DNA of 7,822 bases, taken from assembly GCA_023394255.1 (NCBI GenBank), contig JAEXAZ010000012.1, forward strand, positions 1-7,822, given 5' to 3'. The stretch comes from Bacillota bacterium (GTDB lineage: Bacteria; Bacillota; Clostridia; Oscillospirales; Ruminococcaceae). The notes under the pieces are model-generated. The model did not search any database and was not told the DNA's origin. It saw only the letters and a list, made by a program, of their open reading frames with translations. The translations under genes were made by a program, and so were the position numbers. Shown here piece after piece: positions 1 to 4,764 of this stretch (positions within the stretch are counted from its first letter, which is position 1; every line of letters begins with the position of its first letter).

Positions 1-2
1 CG

Positions 3-344
3 CCGATCGCTATGGGAACGAAAGAATTGATTTATGCGGTATCCCGGATGCTGGACACGCTGCCGCCGATCAAGCAGTATGAAATTGAACATGTGCCGGT
101 GGATGTCAATGCCAAAATGGCACGGGACGTGTTTGAAATCCATGTGGAGGACGGCGTCTATATGGTGGAAGCGGATTGGCTGGCTTCCGTTTTCGGGCTT
201 GTGGACCCGGACGATTACGAGAGCCTGCAATATTTTCAGCGCGTGCTCCGGACCAGCGGCATTATCGACAGGCTGGAGGAGATGGGAATTCAGGAGGGCG
301 ACACCGTAAGTATCCTGAACTTTGAATTCGACTATATTAAATAA
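3..344 (+). CDS. obgE: GTPase Obg, C-terminal part (5' end outside window)
   Basis: This is the end of the ribosome-associated GTPase Obg, a factor in late 50S subunit assembly and stress control. The reading frame is open from base 3 with no stop, so the G domain and the N-terminal Obg fold lie upstream of the window. The first visible residues (PIAMGTKEL) fit the stretch just after the G5 motif. After a short helix the rest is the Obg C-terminal (OCT) domain: VDVNAKMARDVFEI, then YMVEADWL, the hallmark SLQYFQRVLR, GIIDRLEEMGIQEGDTV, and the terminal FEFDYIK. In this family the OCT domain is a small alpha/beta domain thought to sense nucleotides or regulators. The protein ends with the usual FEFD motif, so the 3' end is complete. 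The stop codon overlaps the Shine-Dalgarno of the next gene, so it is probably cotranscribed with mrnC. The ATG at 12 is internal, not the start. Confidence 0.95.
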   Translation, partial: PIAMGTKELIYAVSRMLDTLPPIKQYEIEHVPVDVNAKMARDVFEIHVEDGVYMVEADWLASVFGLVDPDDYESLQYFQRVLRTSGIIDRLEEMGIQEGDTVSILNFEFDYIK

Positions 345-355
345 GGAGACGGAAT

Positions 356-766
356 ATGCTGGAACAAACTGCTGAAATGGCAAATCCGAAACTGCTCAGC
401 CCGCTTGCGCTTGCCTTTCTCGGGGATGCGGTGTATGAACTCTGCGCGCGCCGGAAAATTATAGGCGAGGGCAACTGCCCCGTCAACCAGATGCACCGGA
501 AATCGGTTGGCATGGTATGTGCCAAAGCGCAGTCCGCCGCCCTGGAAAAAATTTTTGATTTGTTGACAGAAGAGGAACAGGCCGTATATAAACGCGGCCG
601 CAACGCCCATTCGGCAAGTTCGCCCAAACATACGGAGCTTGCGGATTATCGCAGGGCTACCGGAATGGAGGCACTTTTCGGATATCTTTATCTGCAGGGC
701 AGGATAGGCAGGATTGAGGAACTTTTTGAGCTGTCAGTCGCGTCGGAGGAACGGGAGGCGTTTTGA
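356..766 (+). CDS. mrnC: Mini-ribonuclease III (23S rRNA maturation)
   Basis: This is a 136-residue Mini-RNase III, a dimeric RNase III catalytic domain without the dsRNA-binding domain. In Bacillus subtilis this enzyme trims both ends of 23S rRNA from the precursor. The sequence shows the family signatures in order: LALAFLGDAVYE (about residues 17-28, with D24 as the expected metal ligand), VNQMHRKS (43-50), CAKAQSAAL, LTEEEQAVYKRGRNAHS (70-86), and YRRATGMEALFGYLYL (98-113, with E105 as the second catalytic acid). Length matches the family (about 130-145). The start is supported by AAGGAG at 343-348, about eight bases before the ATG. The gene sits 11 bases after obgE and its stop overlaps the next start, so it lies in the middle of an operon. 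Placing two ribosome-assembly factors together makes sense functionally. The alternative, full-length RNase III, is excluded by size. Confidence 0.95.
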   Translation: MLEQTAEMANPKLLSPLALAFLGDAVYELCARRKIIGEGNCPVNQMHRKSVGMVCAKAQSAALEKIFDLLTEEEQAVYKRGRNAHSASSPKHTELADYRRATGMEALFGYLYLQGRIGRIEELFELSVASEEREAF

Positions 767-1629
767 TGAACCGTCGTTCAGCGAGGATGATGAAATTTGC
801 GGTGGATATGGTTTTTACGATCGCAGGCTGTTTCATTTTTGCGATCGGCATCTACGTATTTATCCAGCCAAATCAAATAGCGCCGGGCGGTGTCAGCGGC
901 ATATCGATTATGCTGCATTTTCTGACGGGACTTCCGGTCGGCGCCCTGTCGTTATTCATGAATATCCCGCTGCTGCTGCTTGCCTGGAAATTTTTAGGCT
1001 GGAAGTTTACCGGCCAGACGCTCATGTCAGTGGTAACGCTTTCGTTTATGCTGGACTATGTAGCCGTCCTGTTTCCGCAGTACGAAGGGGACCCCCTGCT
1101 TGCCGCCTTGTTTGGCGGCGCGCTGATCGGTACGGGCCTTGCCATTGTTTTTATGCGGGGGTTTACCACCGGCGGCACGGATATCATCTCGCGCCTGCTT
1201 CAGTTGAAATACCCGTATTTGCAGCTCGGCAAGATCCTGATGGTGATCGACTTGATGGTCATTTTAACTTCAGCCTATGTGTTCGGACGGATCGAAACGG
1301 CACTGTACGGAATGGTGGCGGTTTTTACTTCTTCCCGCATGGTGGACAGCCTGCTTTACGGAATGGATACCGGGAAGCTGGTCTACATCATGTCCTGCAG
1401 GGCGACGGAACTGAGCGAACGGATCATCGGAGGCCTTGGAAGAGGCTGTACGATCTTAAAATCTACCGGCGCCTATACAAAACAGGATTCCAACGTGCTG
1501 ATGGTTGCGGTCAGACGGCCGCAGTATTATGTGCTGAAGAAAATGGTCCGGGAAGCGGACCCCAGAGCGTTTATCATTGTTACGGATGCAACGGAAGTGC
1601 TTGGCGAAGGGTTTAAGCGAATTGAATAG
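766..1629 (+). CDS. YitT family membrane protein (DUF161 + DUF2179)
   Basis: This 287-residue integral membrane protein belongs to the YitT/YpjC/YqfU/YvjA group, which is common in Firmicutes in several paralogues and has no firmly established transport substrate. About five hydrophobic segments are visible (roughly residues 11-33, 46-75, 83-103, 107-132, 153-175). Conserved family motifs are PNQIAPGGVSGI at 35-46 and GFTTGGTDII around 132-141. The C-terminal soluble part (about 205-282, VYIMSCRATELSERI to TDATEVLGEGF) is the DUF2179 domain, predicted cytoplasmic. A TTG at 763 is possible, but the ATG at 766 is preferred: GGGAGG (753-758) lies seven bases before it, and the ATG overlaps the mrnC stop by one base (TGATG), which suggests translational coupling. 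A strong terminator follows at once, so this is the last gene of the operon. The family assignment is secure; the function is unknown. Confidence 0.93.
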   Translation: MNRRSARMMKFAVDMVFTIAGCFIFAIGIYVFIQPNQIAPGGVSGISIMLHFLTGLPVGALSLFMNIPLLLLAWKFLGWKFTGQTLMSVVTLSFMLDYVAVLFPQYEGDPLLAALFGGALIGTGLAIVFMRGFTTGGTDIISRLLQLKYPYLQLGKILMVIDLMVILTSAYVFGRIETALYGMVAVFTSSRMVDSLLYGMDTGKLVYIMSCRATELSERIIGGLGRGCTILKSTGAYTKQDSNVLMVAVRRPQYYVLKKMVREADPRAFIIVTDATEVLGEGFKRIE

Positions 1630-1634
1630 AGGAT

Positions 1635-1666
1635 GCCGCGGAAAAGAGCGTTTTCCGCGGCTTTTT
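1635..1666 (+). terminator. Intrinsic terminator of the obgE-mrnC-yitT operon
   Basis: Perfect 11-bp stem GCCGCGGAAAA (1635-1645) with TTTTCCGCGGC (1651-1661), a 5-base loop and TTTTT at 1662-1666. It begins five bases after the yitT-family stop codon. There is no T-tract on the other strand, so it acts for the plus strand. Confidence 0.93.
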
Positions 1667-1670
1667 GTCT

Positions 1671-1720
1671 ATAAACAAGCCTGCCTGAAAACGGCATGGC
1701 TGCTGTTTTCAGGCAGGCTT
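1671..1720 (-). terminator. Long hairpin ending the Asn-rich minus-strand gene
   Basis: Perfect 16-bp inverted repeat AAGCCTGCCTGAAAAC (1677-1692) and GTTTTCAGGCAGGCTT (1705-1720) with a 12-base loop. Read on the minus strand it starts about 22 bases after the stop of the 1743-1952 gene and is followed by GTTTAT, a weak U-rich tail. Position and stem strength suggest a rho-independent terminator, though the poor T-tract leaves room for an mRNA-stabilising 3' hairpin instead. On the plus strand it lies just behind a stronger terminator, so it is unlikely to be needed there. Confidence 0.65.
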
Positions 1721-1742
1721 GAAAAGGATCGGGAATGTGGAG

Positions 1743-1952
1743 TCAGTTATTGTAACTGCCGGTTTCTTTGTTGTCGGAAACCTTCTGGCTGCGGGAGTCC
1801 GCGGTGTTGCTGTAGCTGTTCTTATTGCCTGTTTTATTGCTGGCGCGGTTGTTGGCCCGGTTGGCCGCATTGTTACCGGTGCGGCTGGTCGTGTTGTTGT
1901 TCGCATTGTTATTGGCGTTATTTGTACGGTTGTTCATGCTATTATTATCCAT
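1743..1952 (-). CDS. Asparagine-rich small basic protein, candidate forespore protein
   Basis: I do not recognise a named family. The predicted 69-residue protein has 24 Asn (35%), the rest mostly Ser, Thr, Ala, Gly, Arg and Lys. It carries 9 basic against 4 acidic residues and has no Leu, Ile, Phe, Trp, Cys, Pro or His. It should therefore be disordered in isolation. Asn is encoded by a mix of AAC (15) and AAT (9), so this is selected protein composition and not a DNA repeat. The gene call rests on a strong ribosome site (GAGGTGA, six bases before the ATG on the minus strand), a 16-bp hairpin after the stop, and a sigma-G-like promoter at 1986-2014. Composition recalls the Asn/Gln-rich gamma-type small acid-soluble spore proteins of Bacillus, but I see none of their repeated protease-cleavage motif. 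The spore role is inferred. The hydrophobic plus-strand frame opposite it is only its mirror image. Confidence 0.75.
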   Translation of the reverse strand: MDNNSMNNRTNNANNNANNNTTSRTGNNAANRANNRASNKTGNKNSYSNTADSRSQKVSDNKETGSYNN

Positions 1953-1985
1953 TCTCTTTCACCTCTTTTCGATGGACTTTACGGA

Positions 1986-2014
1986 TAGTATGTGATGGAG
2001 AACGGCAGTTATTC
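1986..2014 (-). promoter_or_regulatory. Sigma-G-type (forespore) promoter for the Asn-rich gene
   Basis: On the minus strand, GAATA (2010-2014) and CATACTA (1986-1992) are separated by 17 bases. The known Bacillus sigma-G consensus is roughly GMATR and CATNMTA with 17-18 bases between, so both elements match fully. The predicted start near 1979 leaves a 5' leader of about 27 bases carrying the strong ribosome site. No convincing sigma-A promoter is seen for this gene. Sigma-F fits less well because the GG of its -10 is absent. That sigma-G recognises the same motif in this organism is assumed from its conservation in spore formers. Confidence 0.6.
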
Positions 2015-2138
2015 GCGCAGAATCTGTTTGCAGTCACAAATTGGGAATGAAAAAAGGAAAGATGCCCCATCGCCCAAAATAACTTTTTATAAAATAGAGA
2101 TAAAAAGAACATTTTTTATAAAAATTTGGAATTTATAC

Positions 2139-2167
2139 TTGACTTCAAGAAAATGGTATGTTATATT
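2139..2167 (+). promoter_or_regulatory. Housekeeping (sigma-A) promoter of the reverse rubrerythrin
   Basis: TTGACT (2139-2144), a 17-base spacer and TATATT (2162-2167). The preceding 60 bases are very A/T-rich with A- and T-tracts (2081-2130), including the 12-base palindrome TTTTTATAAAAA at 2113-2124, and could act as an UP element. The start is predicted near 2174. Confidence 0.85.
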
Positions 2168-2177
2168 ATATTCATAA

Positions 2178-2192
2178 CAATAATCATTATTG
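2178..2192 (+). promoter_or_regulatory. PerR/Fur-type operator (7-1-7 palindrome)
   Basis: CAATAATCATTATTG is a perfect 7-1-7 inverted repeat. Its core ATAATNATTAT is identical to the core shared by the PerR box and the Fur box; only the outer two bases on each side differ. It lies about +5 to +19 relative to the predicted start, where a bound repressor would block transcription. Because the gene is a peroxide-reducing rubrerythrin, PerR is the likely regulator; Fur is the alternative. Confidence 0.72.
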
Positions 2193-2220
2193 ATTTTAAA
2201 TACTAAAGGAGATGTCTGTT

Positions 2221-2769
2221 ATGAAAAAGTTTGTTTGCACAGTTTGTGGTTATGTTTATGAAGGGGAATCCGCTCCCGAATCTTGTCCGCAGTGCAAGGC
2301 TCCGGCTTCCAAGTTTGAGGAGCAGAAGACCAATGCGATGACATGGTCGGATGAACACAGGATCGGGGTTGCCGCGGGTGTAGACGCGGAGATTCTGGAA
2401 GGCCTCCGGATGAACTTTACCGGCGAATGCACAGAGGTTGGCATGTATCTTGCAATGGCCCGTCAGGCGCACCGCGAAGGCTATCCTGAAATCGGCCTTT
2501 ACTATGAGAAAGCCGCTTACGAAGAGGCCGAGCATGCCGCGAAATTTGCGGAGCTCCTCGGCGAATGCGTTTACGCGGATACGAAAAAGAACCTTGAGCT
2601 GCGCGTAGCCGCTGAAAACGGCGCCTGTGCGGGCAAAAAGCAGATTGCCACCCGCGCCAAGGAACTCGGCCTCGACGCAATTCATGATACGGTACATGAG
2701 ATGGCCAAAGACGAAGCCCGCCACGGCTGCGCGTTCCAGGGACTCCTGAACAGATACTTTGGCAAATAA
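2221..2769 (+). CDS. rbr: Reverse rubrerythrin (peroxide/oxygen detoxification)
   Basis: This 182-residue protein has the domain order of clostridial reverse rubrerythrin. A rubredoxin-like Fe(Cys)4 domain comes first (C6xxC9 and C22xxC25), then a ferritin-like four-helix diiron domain. Likely iron ligands are E69, the EEAEH stretch (E101-H105), E132 and DEARH (E165, H168). In Clostridium acetobutylicum proteins of this type reduce hydrogen peroxide and oxygen at the cost of NADH-derived electrons and are repressed by PerR, which fits an aerotolerance role in an anaerobe. Electron-donating partners are not in the window. The ATG at 2221 is preferred over the one at 2212, because AAAGGAG (2205-2211) abuts the first but lies nine bases before the second. 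The gene stands alone between a clear promoter with operator and a strong terminator. All metal-binding residues expected of an active enzyme appear present. Confidence 0.95.
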   Translation: MKKFVCTVCGYVYEGESAPESCPQCKAPASKFEEQKTNAMTWSDEHRIGVAAGVDAEILEGLRMNFTGECTEVGMYLAMARQAHREGYPEIGLYYEKAAYEEAEHAAKFAELLGECVYADTKKNLELRVAAENGACAGKKQIATRAKELGLDAIHDTVHEMAKDEARHGCAFQGLLNRYFGK

Positions 2770-2784
2770 TCAGAACATACAGAT

Positions 2785-2832
2785 ACCCTCCCGCCGGAGC
2801 CTATGATCGCTCCGGCGGGAGGGTCCCTTTTT
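2785..2832 (+). terminator. Intrinsic terminator of the reverse rubrerythrin gene
   Basis: Perfect 15-bp GC-rich stem CCCTCCCGCCGGAGC (2786-2800) with GCTCCGGCGGGAGGG (2809-2823), extended by one A-T pair, with an 8-base loop and TTTTT at 2828-2832. The 121 bases between it and the next gene (2833-2953) hold nothing I can support beyond a weak imperfect hairpin. Confidence 0.95.
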
Positions 2833-2953
2833 GTTTCAGGCTGCGAATCCGCGTTTTGTATCCGCGTCAACATGCCGCGATTCGATGATTTTTGTGAGGT
2901 TTTCCGACAGGCAAGGATGTCAGGCGTGTCTATTAACAGATGGCCCGGTTCGG

Positions 2954-3493
2954 TCAGGTTTCTTTTTCTGTCTTCGCATCATCAATAAGCCCCTCGCATA
3001 CACGCCTGAAATAGGTTGCCCCGGAAGAAAGCGCGAGCGTCAGCGCCAGCCGGGTTTCCGACTCGGAGCTGTCGGAGCGGTTCTCGGGCAGCTTCACCAG
3101 GAGTTCCGGAAGCGCCTGCTTCAGGCGTTCTTTCATTTCCAGCGATTTTTCATAGGCTTTCTCAAAATTTACGGTTTCCGATTCTCTTGTCAACAGCGTT
3201 TTGAGGTCGGACAGCGAGAGCGTCTGCTTTAAATTCAGGATGCACAAGAGCTGGATCAGCTGCTCACGGGAATATTTTTTTCCTTTTACGGGCAGAATAA
3301 GATGCTCCTTGCTGTAATTATTGATCATTGTTTTGGTCAGCAGCTTTTCGTCCGGAAAGCGTTTGTTTGCGGAAAGCCCCTCATCGAACAGCGTGAGGAT
3401 CTGATCCATATAAAGGTCCAGCCGCGGAAGTTCAGCCGGCGAGATGTCTGCGTCGGAGAAAGCCGCGTCAAGTAGTCCCGAAAATGCTTTCAT
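2954..3493 (-). CDS. DUF1836 domain protein, putative DNA-binding regulator
   Basis: A 179-residue soluble protein with the DUF1836 signature: LPRLDLYMDQILTLFDE (about 22-38), KRFPDEKLLTKTMINNYSK (44-62), LPVKGKKYSREQLIQL (67-82) and LKQTLSLSDLKTLL (88-101). The region around TKTMINNYSK to KKYSREQ resembles the recognition part of MerR-like winged helices, and the family is generally regarded as a putative transcription regulator; no biochemical role is established to my knowledge. The remainder is helical and charged. The ATG at 3493 is chosen because AGGTGG lies five bases before it on the minus strand and the predicted transcript starts near 3516. The in-frame ATG at 3520 lacks a ribosome site and lies before that start. 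The gene is divergent from the hemolysin III gene and shares an inverted-repeat-rich control region with it, so it could regulate that gene and itself; this is inference. Confidence 0.88.
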   Translation of the reverse strand: MKAFSGLLDAAFSDADISPAELPRLDLYMDQILTLFDEGLSANKRFPDEKLLTKTMINNYSKEHLILPVKGKKYSREQLIQLLCILNLKQTLSLSDLKTLLTRESETVNFEKAYEKSLEMKERLKQALPELLVKLPENRSDSSESETRLALTLALSSGATYFRRVCEGLIDDAKTEKET

Positions 3494-3522
3494 TTTTTCC
3501 ACCTGCCTTCCTGCATACATTC

Positions 3523-3551
3523 ATTTTACAAAAAAATAAAAAAAATTGCAA
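3523..3551 (-). promoter_or_regulatory. Promoter of the DUF1836 gene
   Basis: On the minus strand, TTGCAA (3546-3551), a 17-base spacer and TAAAAT (3523-3528). The predicted start near 3516 gives a leader of about 23 bases and supports the ATG at 3493. The -35 lies in the left arm of the inverted repeat at 3542-3568. Confidence 0.7.
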
Positions 3552-3568
3552 GATATAGTTGCAATTTT
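3542..3568. repeat. 10-bp inverted repeat holding both divergent -35 boxes
   Basis: AAAATTGCAA (3542-3551) and TTGCAATTTT (3559-3568) are perfect reverse complements with a 7-base spacer. Each arm contains the -35 hexamer TTGCAA of one of the two divergent promoters. A dimeric regulator bound here would affect both genes at once. Part of the symmetry may simply follow from two identical palindromic -35 hexamers. Confidence 0.8.
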
Positions 3569-3586
3569 GCTGTTATGTGATATGAT
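3559..3586 (+). promoter_or_regulatory. Promoter of the hemolysin III-family gene
   Basis: TTGCAA (3559-3564), a 16-base spacer and TATGAT (3581-3586), preceded by TGA to give an extended -10 (TGNTATGAT). The predicted start is near 3593, with a leader of about 45 bases. Confidence 0.78.
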
Positions 3587-3594
3587 ACATAACA
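3571..3594. repeat. 8-bp inverted repeat enclosing the -10 box, candidate operator
   Basis: TGTTATGT (3571-3578) and ACATAACA (3587-3594) are perfect reverse complements separated by eight bases that contain the -10 hexamer TATGAT. A 24-base symmetric site wrapped around a -10 is the usual place for a repressor. It lies only two bases from the inverted repeat over the -35 boxes. The binding protein is unknown; the divergent DUF1836 product is the closest candidate. Confidence 0.75.
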
Positions 3595-3638
3595 TAAAGT
3601 GGTTCTGAAAACTATGTAATGGATATGGAGGAGTCAAA

Positions 3639-4292
3639 TTGCCGAAGATATTTCAAAAAGCAAGGGACCCGATCAGCAGCTATTCCCACTTTGTTGGCGC
3701 GGGGCTTTCCGTGTTTGGGCTTGCGGCAATGTGCATCCATCTGCTCCTGCAGCCGGATGTGGAGGCAAGGTCTGCGATTTCCAGCATTCTGTTTTGTGTG
3801 TCGCTGATTGCGCTGTACTGCACAAGCGGTATTTATCATTTTTCGATGTCCCCGCCCAGGGTGATTCTGATTTTGCGCAAGCTGGATCACGCCATGATCT
3901 ATATTTTGATTGCGGGCACCTATACGCCGCTGCTTTTGAATCTGCTGCCTTATCCCAATAACATTGGGTTCACAACGGCCATCTGGTGCGTGGCGGCCGC
4001 CGGAATTCTGATGAAGCTCTGCTGGATGAATGCCCCGAGATGGCTTGGCACTTCGCTTTACCTGCTGATGGGATGGGCGATTCTGGTTGACGTCCGCGCT
4101 CTGGCCGCGTTCCCGGCGGCGGGAACGGTTCTGCTCGTGACAGGCGGCATCCTGTATACCATTGGCGGCATCATCTATCTGTTGAAACGCCCCAACCCGA
4201 CGCCAATGTTCGGATTTCATGAGTTGTTCCATCTTTTTGTCATCGCCGGCAGCATCTGCCACTATTTCATGGTCTTTTTGTTCATTGCTTAG
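3639..4292 (+). CDS. Hemolysin III / PAQR family membrane protein
   Basis: This 217-residue protein with about seven hydrophobic segments belongs to the hemolysin III (YqfA/PAQR) family. Family landmarks are visible: SGIYH (S63 to H67), KLDHAMIYILIAGTYTP (81-97, with D83 and H84) and GFHELFHLF (192-200, with H194 and H198). In the eukaryotic adiponectin-receptor relatives the corresponding His and Asp residues hold a zinc ion used for lipid (ceramide) hydrolysis. In bacteria the role is unsettled: haemolytic activity was reported for the Bacillus cereus member, others affect membrane lipid homeostasis. The start is TTG at 3639: GGAGGAG (3627-3633) is correctly placed before it, and no ATG exists in frame before residue 31. 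The gene is monocistronic in appearance, with a promoter shared back to back with the DUF1836 gene and a new promoter directly after its stop. No terminator is seen between it and the next gene. Confidence 0.93.
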   Translation: MPKIFQKARDPISSYSHFVGAGLSVFGLAAMCIHLLLQPDVEARSAISSILFCVSLIALYCTSGIYHFSMSPPRVILILRKLDHAMIYILIAGTYTPLLLNLLPYPNNIGFTTAIWCVAAAGILMKLCWMNAPRWLGTSLYLLMGWAILVDVRALAAFPAAGTVLLVTGGILYTIGGIIYLLKRPNPTPMFGFHELFHLFVIAGSICHYFMVFLFIA

Positions 4293-4321
4293 TTGTAATA
4301 AGCGGCAATCCATGCTATGAT
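4293..4321 (+). promoter_or_regulatory. Promoter of the ComEA-like gene
   Basis: TTGTAA (4293-4298), exactly 17 bases, then TATGAT (4316-4321) with the extended -10 element TGC in front. It begins on the base after the preceding stop codon. The start is predicted near 4328, with a leader of about 25 bases. Confidence 0.72.
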
Positions 4322-4352
4322 CTTCCTGTAAAAGTGCAAAGGAAGGGTTTGG

Positions 4353-4706
4353 ATGGACTGGAAGCTGGGGTACGGTTCGCTTGGGCTGATCGCGTTGGTG
4401 CTGATCGGGGGAATGATCTGGTGTAATCACGTCTACGCGCCTTTGGAGGTGCCTGCCGCCATCATCATGGAGCCGGCGCCGGTGCTGAACCCGTATCCGG
4501 AACTGGAAGGGGTGCGCGTACATGTCAACACCGCTTCGGAGGAGGAATTGCAGCAGCTTCCCAATATTGGCCCTGCCAGAGCGAAAGCAATCAGGGATTA
4601 TATCGAAGCGTACGGAAAACTGACGGCTCCGAAACAGCTTTTGGAGATCGAGGGGATCGGCGAATCGACAGTGGAACAGATCAAGCCCTTTTTAATATTT
4701 GATTGA
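4353..4706 (+). CDS. Short ComEA-like helix-hairpin-helix protein, membrane anchored
   Basis: A 117-residue protein with an N-terminal hydrophobic segment (about residues 7-23), a Pro-rich linker (29-52) and a ComEA-type tandem helix-hairpin-helix domain: VHVNTASEEELQQLPNIGP (56-74) with ARAKAIRDY, then KQLLEIEGIGESTVEQIKPFL (94-114). ComEA binds double-stranded DNA at the outer face of the membrane during natural transformation, and the VNTAS and GIG hairpins are the backbone-binding turns. The protein is shorter than typical Gram-positive ComEA (about 200 residues) because the SLBB domain between anchor and HhH is absent. No comEB or comEC lies in the window, so a role in uptake is uncertain; it could be a standalone DNA-binding surface protein. 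GGAAGG (4341-4346) precedes the ATG. It has its own promoter and ends at a bidirectional terminator. Confidence 0.87.
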   Translation: MDWKLGYGSLGLIALVLIGGMIWCNHVYAPLEVPAAIIMEPAPVLNPYPELEGVRVHVNTASEEELQQLPNIGPARAKAIRDYIEAYGKLTAPKQLLEIEGIGESTVEQIKPFLIFD

Positions 4707-4715
4707 GTATATGAT

Positions 4716-4746
4716 AAAAAAATGAGCCTCGAAGGCTCATTTTTTT
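4716..4746. terminator. Bidirectional terminator between convergent genes
   Basis: Stem ATGAGCCT (4722-4729) with AGGCTCAT (4733-4740), a 3-base CGA loop, extended by A7/T7 flanks (4716-4722 and 4740-4746). The A-tract on one side and T-tract on the other make it work on both strands, ending the ComEA-like gene (plus) and the zinc-ribbon gene (minus). Confidence 0.92.
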
Positions 4747-4764
4747 ATGTCGAAATTGCAGGAA

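Noticed and set aside
714..1616. A 300-codon open frame on the plus strand
   Set aside because: It overlaps the YitT-family gene in another frame. Its translation is Arg/Cys/His/Tyr-rich without family features, while the YitT frame has conserved motifs, membrane segments and a ribosome site.
1719..1988. A plus-strand frame encoding a Val/Ala/Ile-rich, membrane-like protein of 89 residues
   Set aside because: It starts at TTG without a ribosome site. Its hydrophobicity comes from reading Asn codons (AAC/AAT) backwards as GTT/ATT opposite the Asn-rich gene.
2061..2124. AT-rich palindromes and a GATG/CATC mini-hairpin upstream of the reverse rubrerythrin promoter
   Set aside because: In a region this A/T-rich, symmetric A/T runs are expected by chance; kept only as a possible UP element of the promoter.
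1992..2177. A 61-codon plus-strand frame between the Asn-rich gene and the reverse rubrerythrin
   Set aside because: It has no ribosome site, runs through the promoter of the reverse rubrerythrin, and has no recognisable protein features.
2833..2953. Imperfect hairpin (CGAATC near 2844 with GATTCG near 2879) and a short direct repeat ATCCGCGT
   Set aside because: The stem is bulged with a long loop and only a loosely placed T-run; it is too weak to call a terminator or a functional repeat.
3614..3807. A start-stop ATGTAA at 3614 and a 62-codon frame from ATG 3619 in front of the hemolysin III gene
   Set aside because: Neither has a ribosome site, and the second overlaps the real gene out of frame.
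3612..4523. A 303-codon minus-strand frame opposite the hemolysin III and ComEA-like genes
   Set aside because: It is a mirror of two well-supported genes, Arg/Gln/His-rich, runs across their promoters and lacks a ribosome site.
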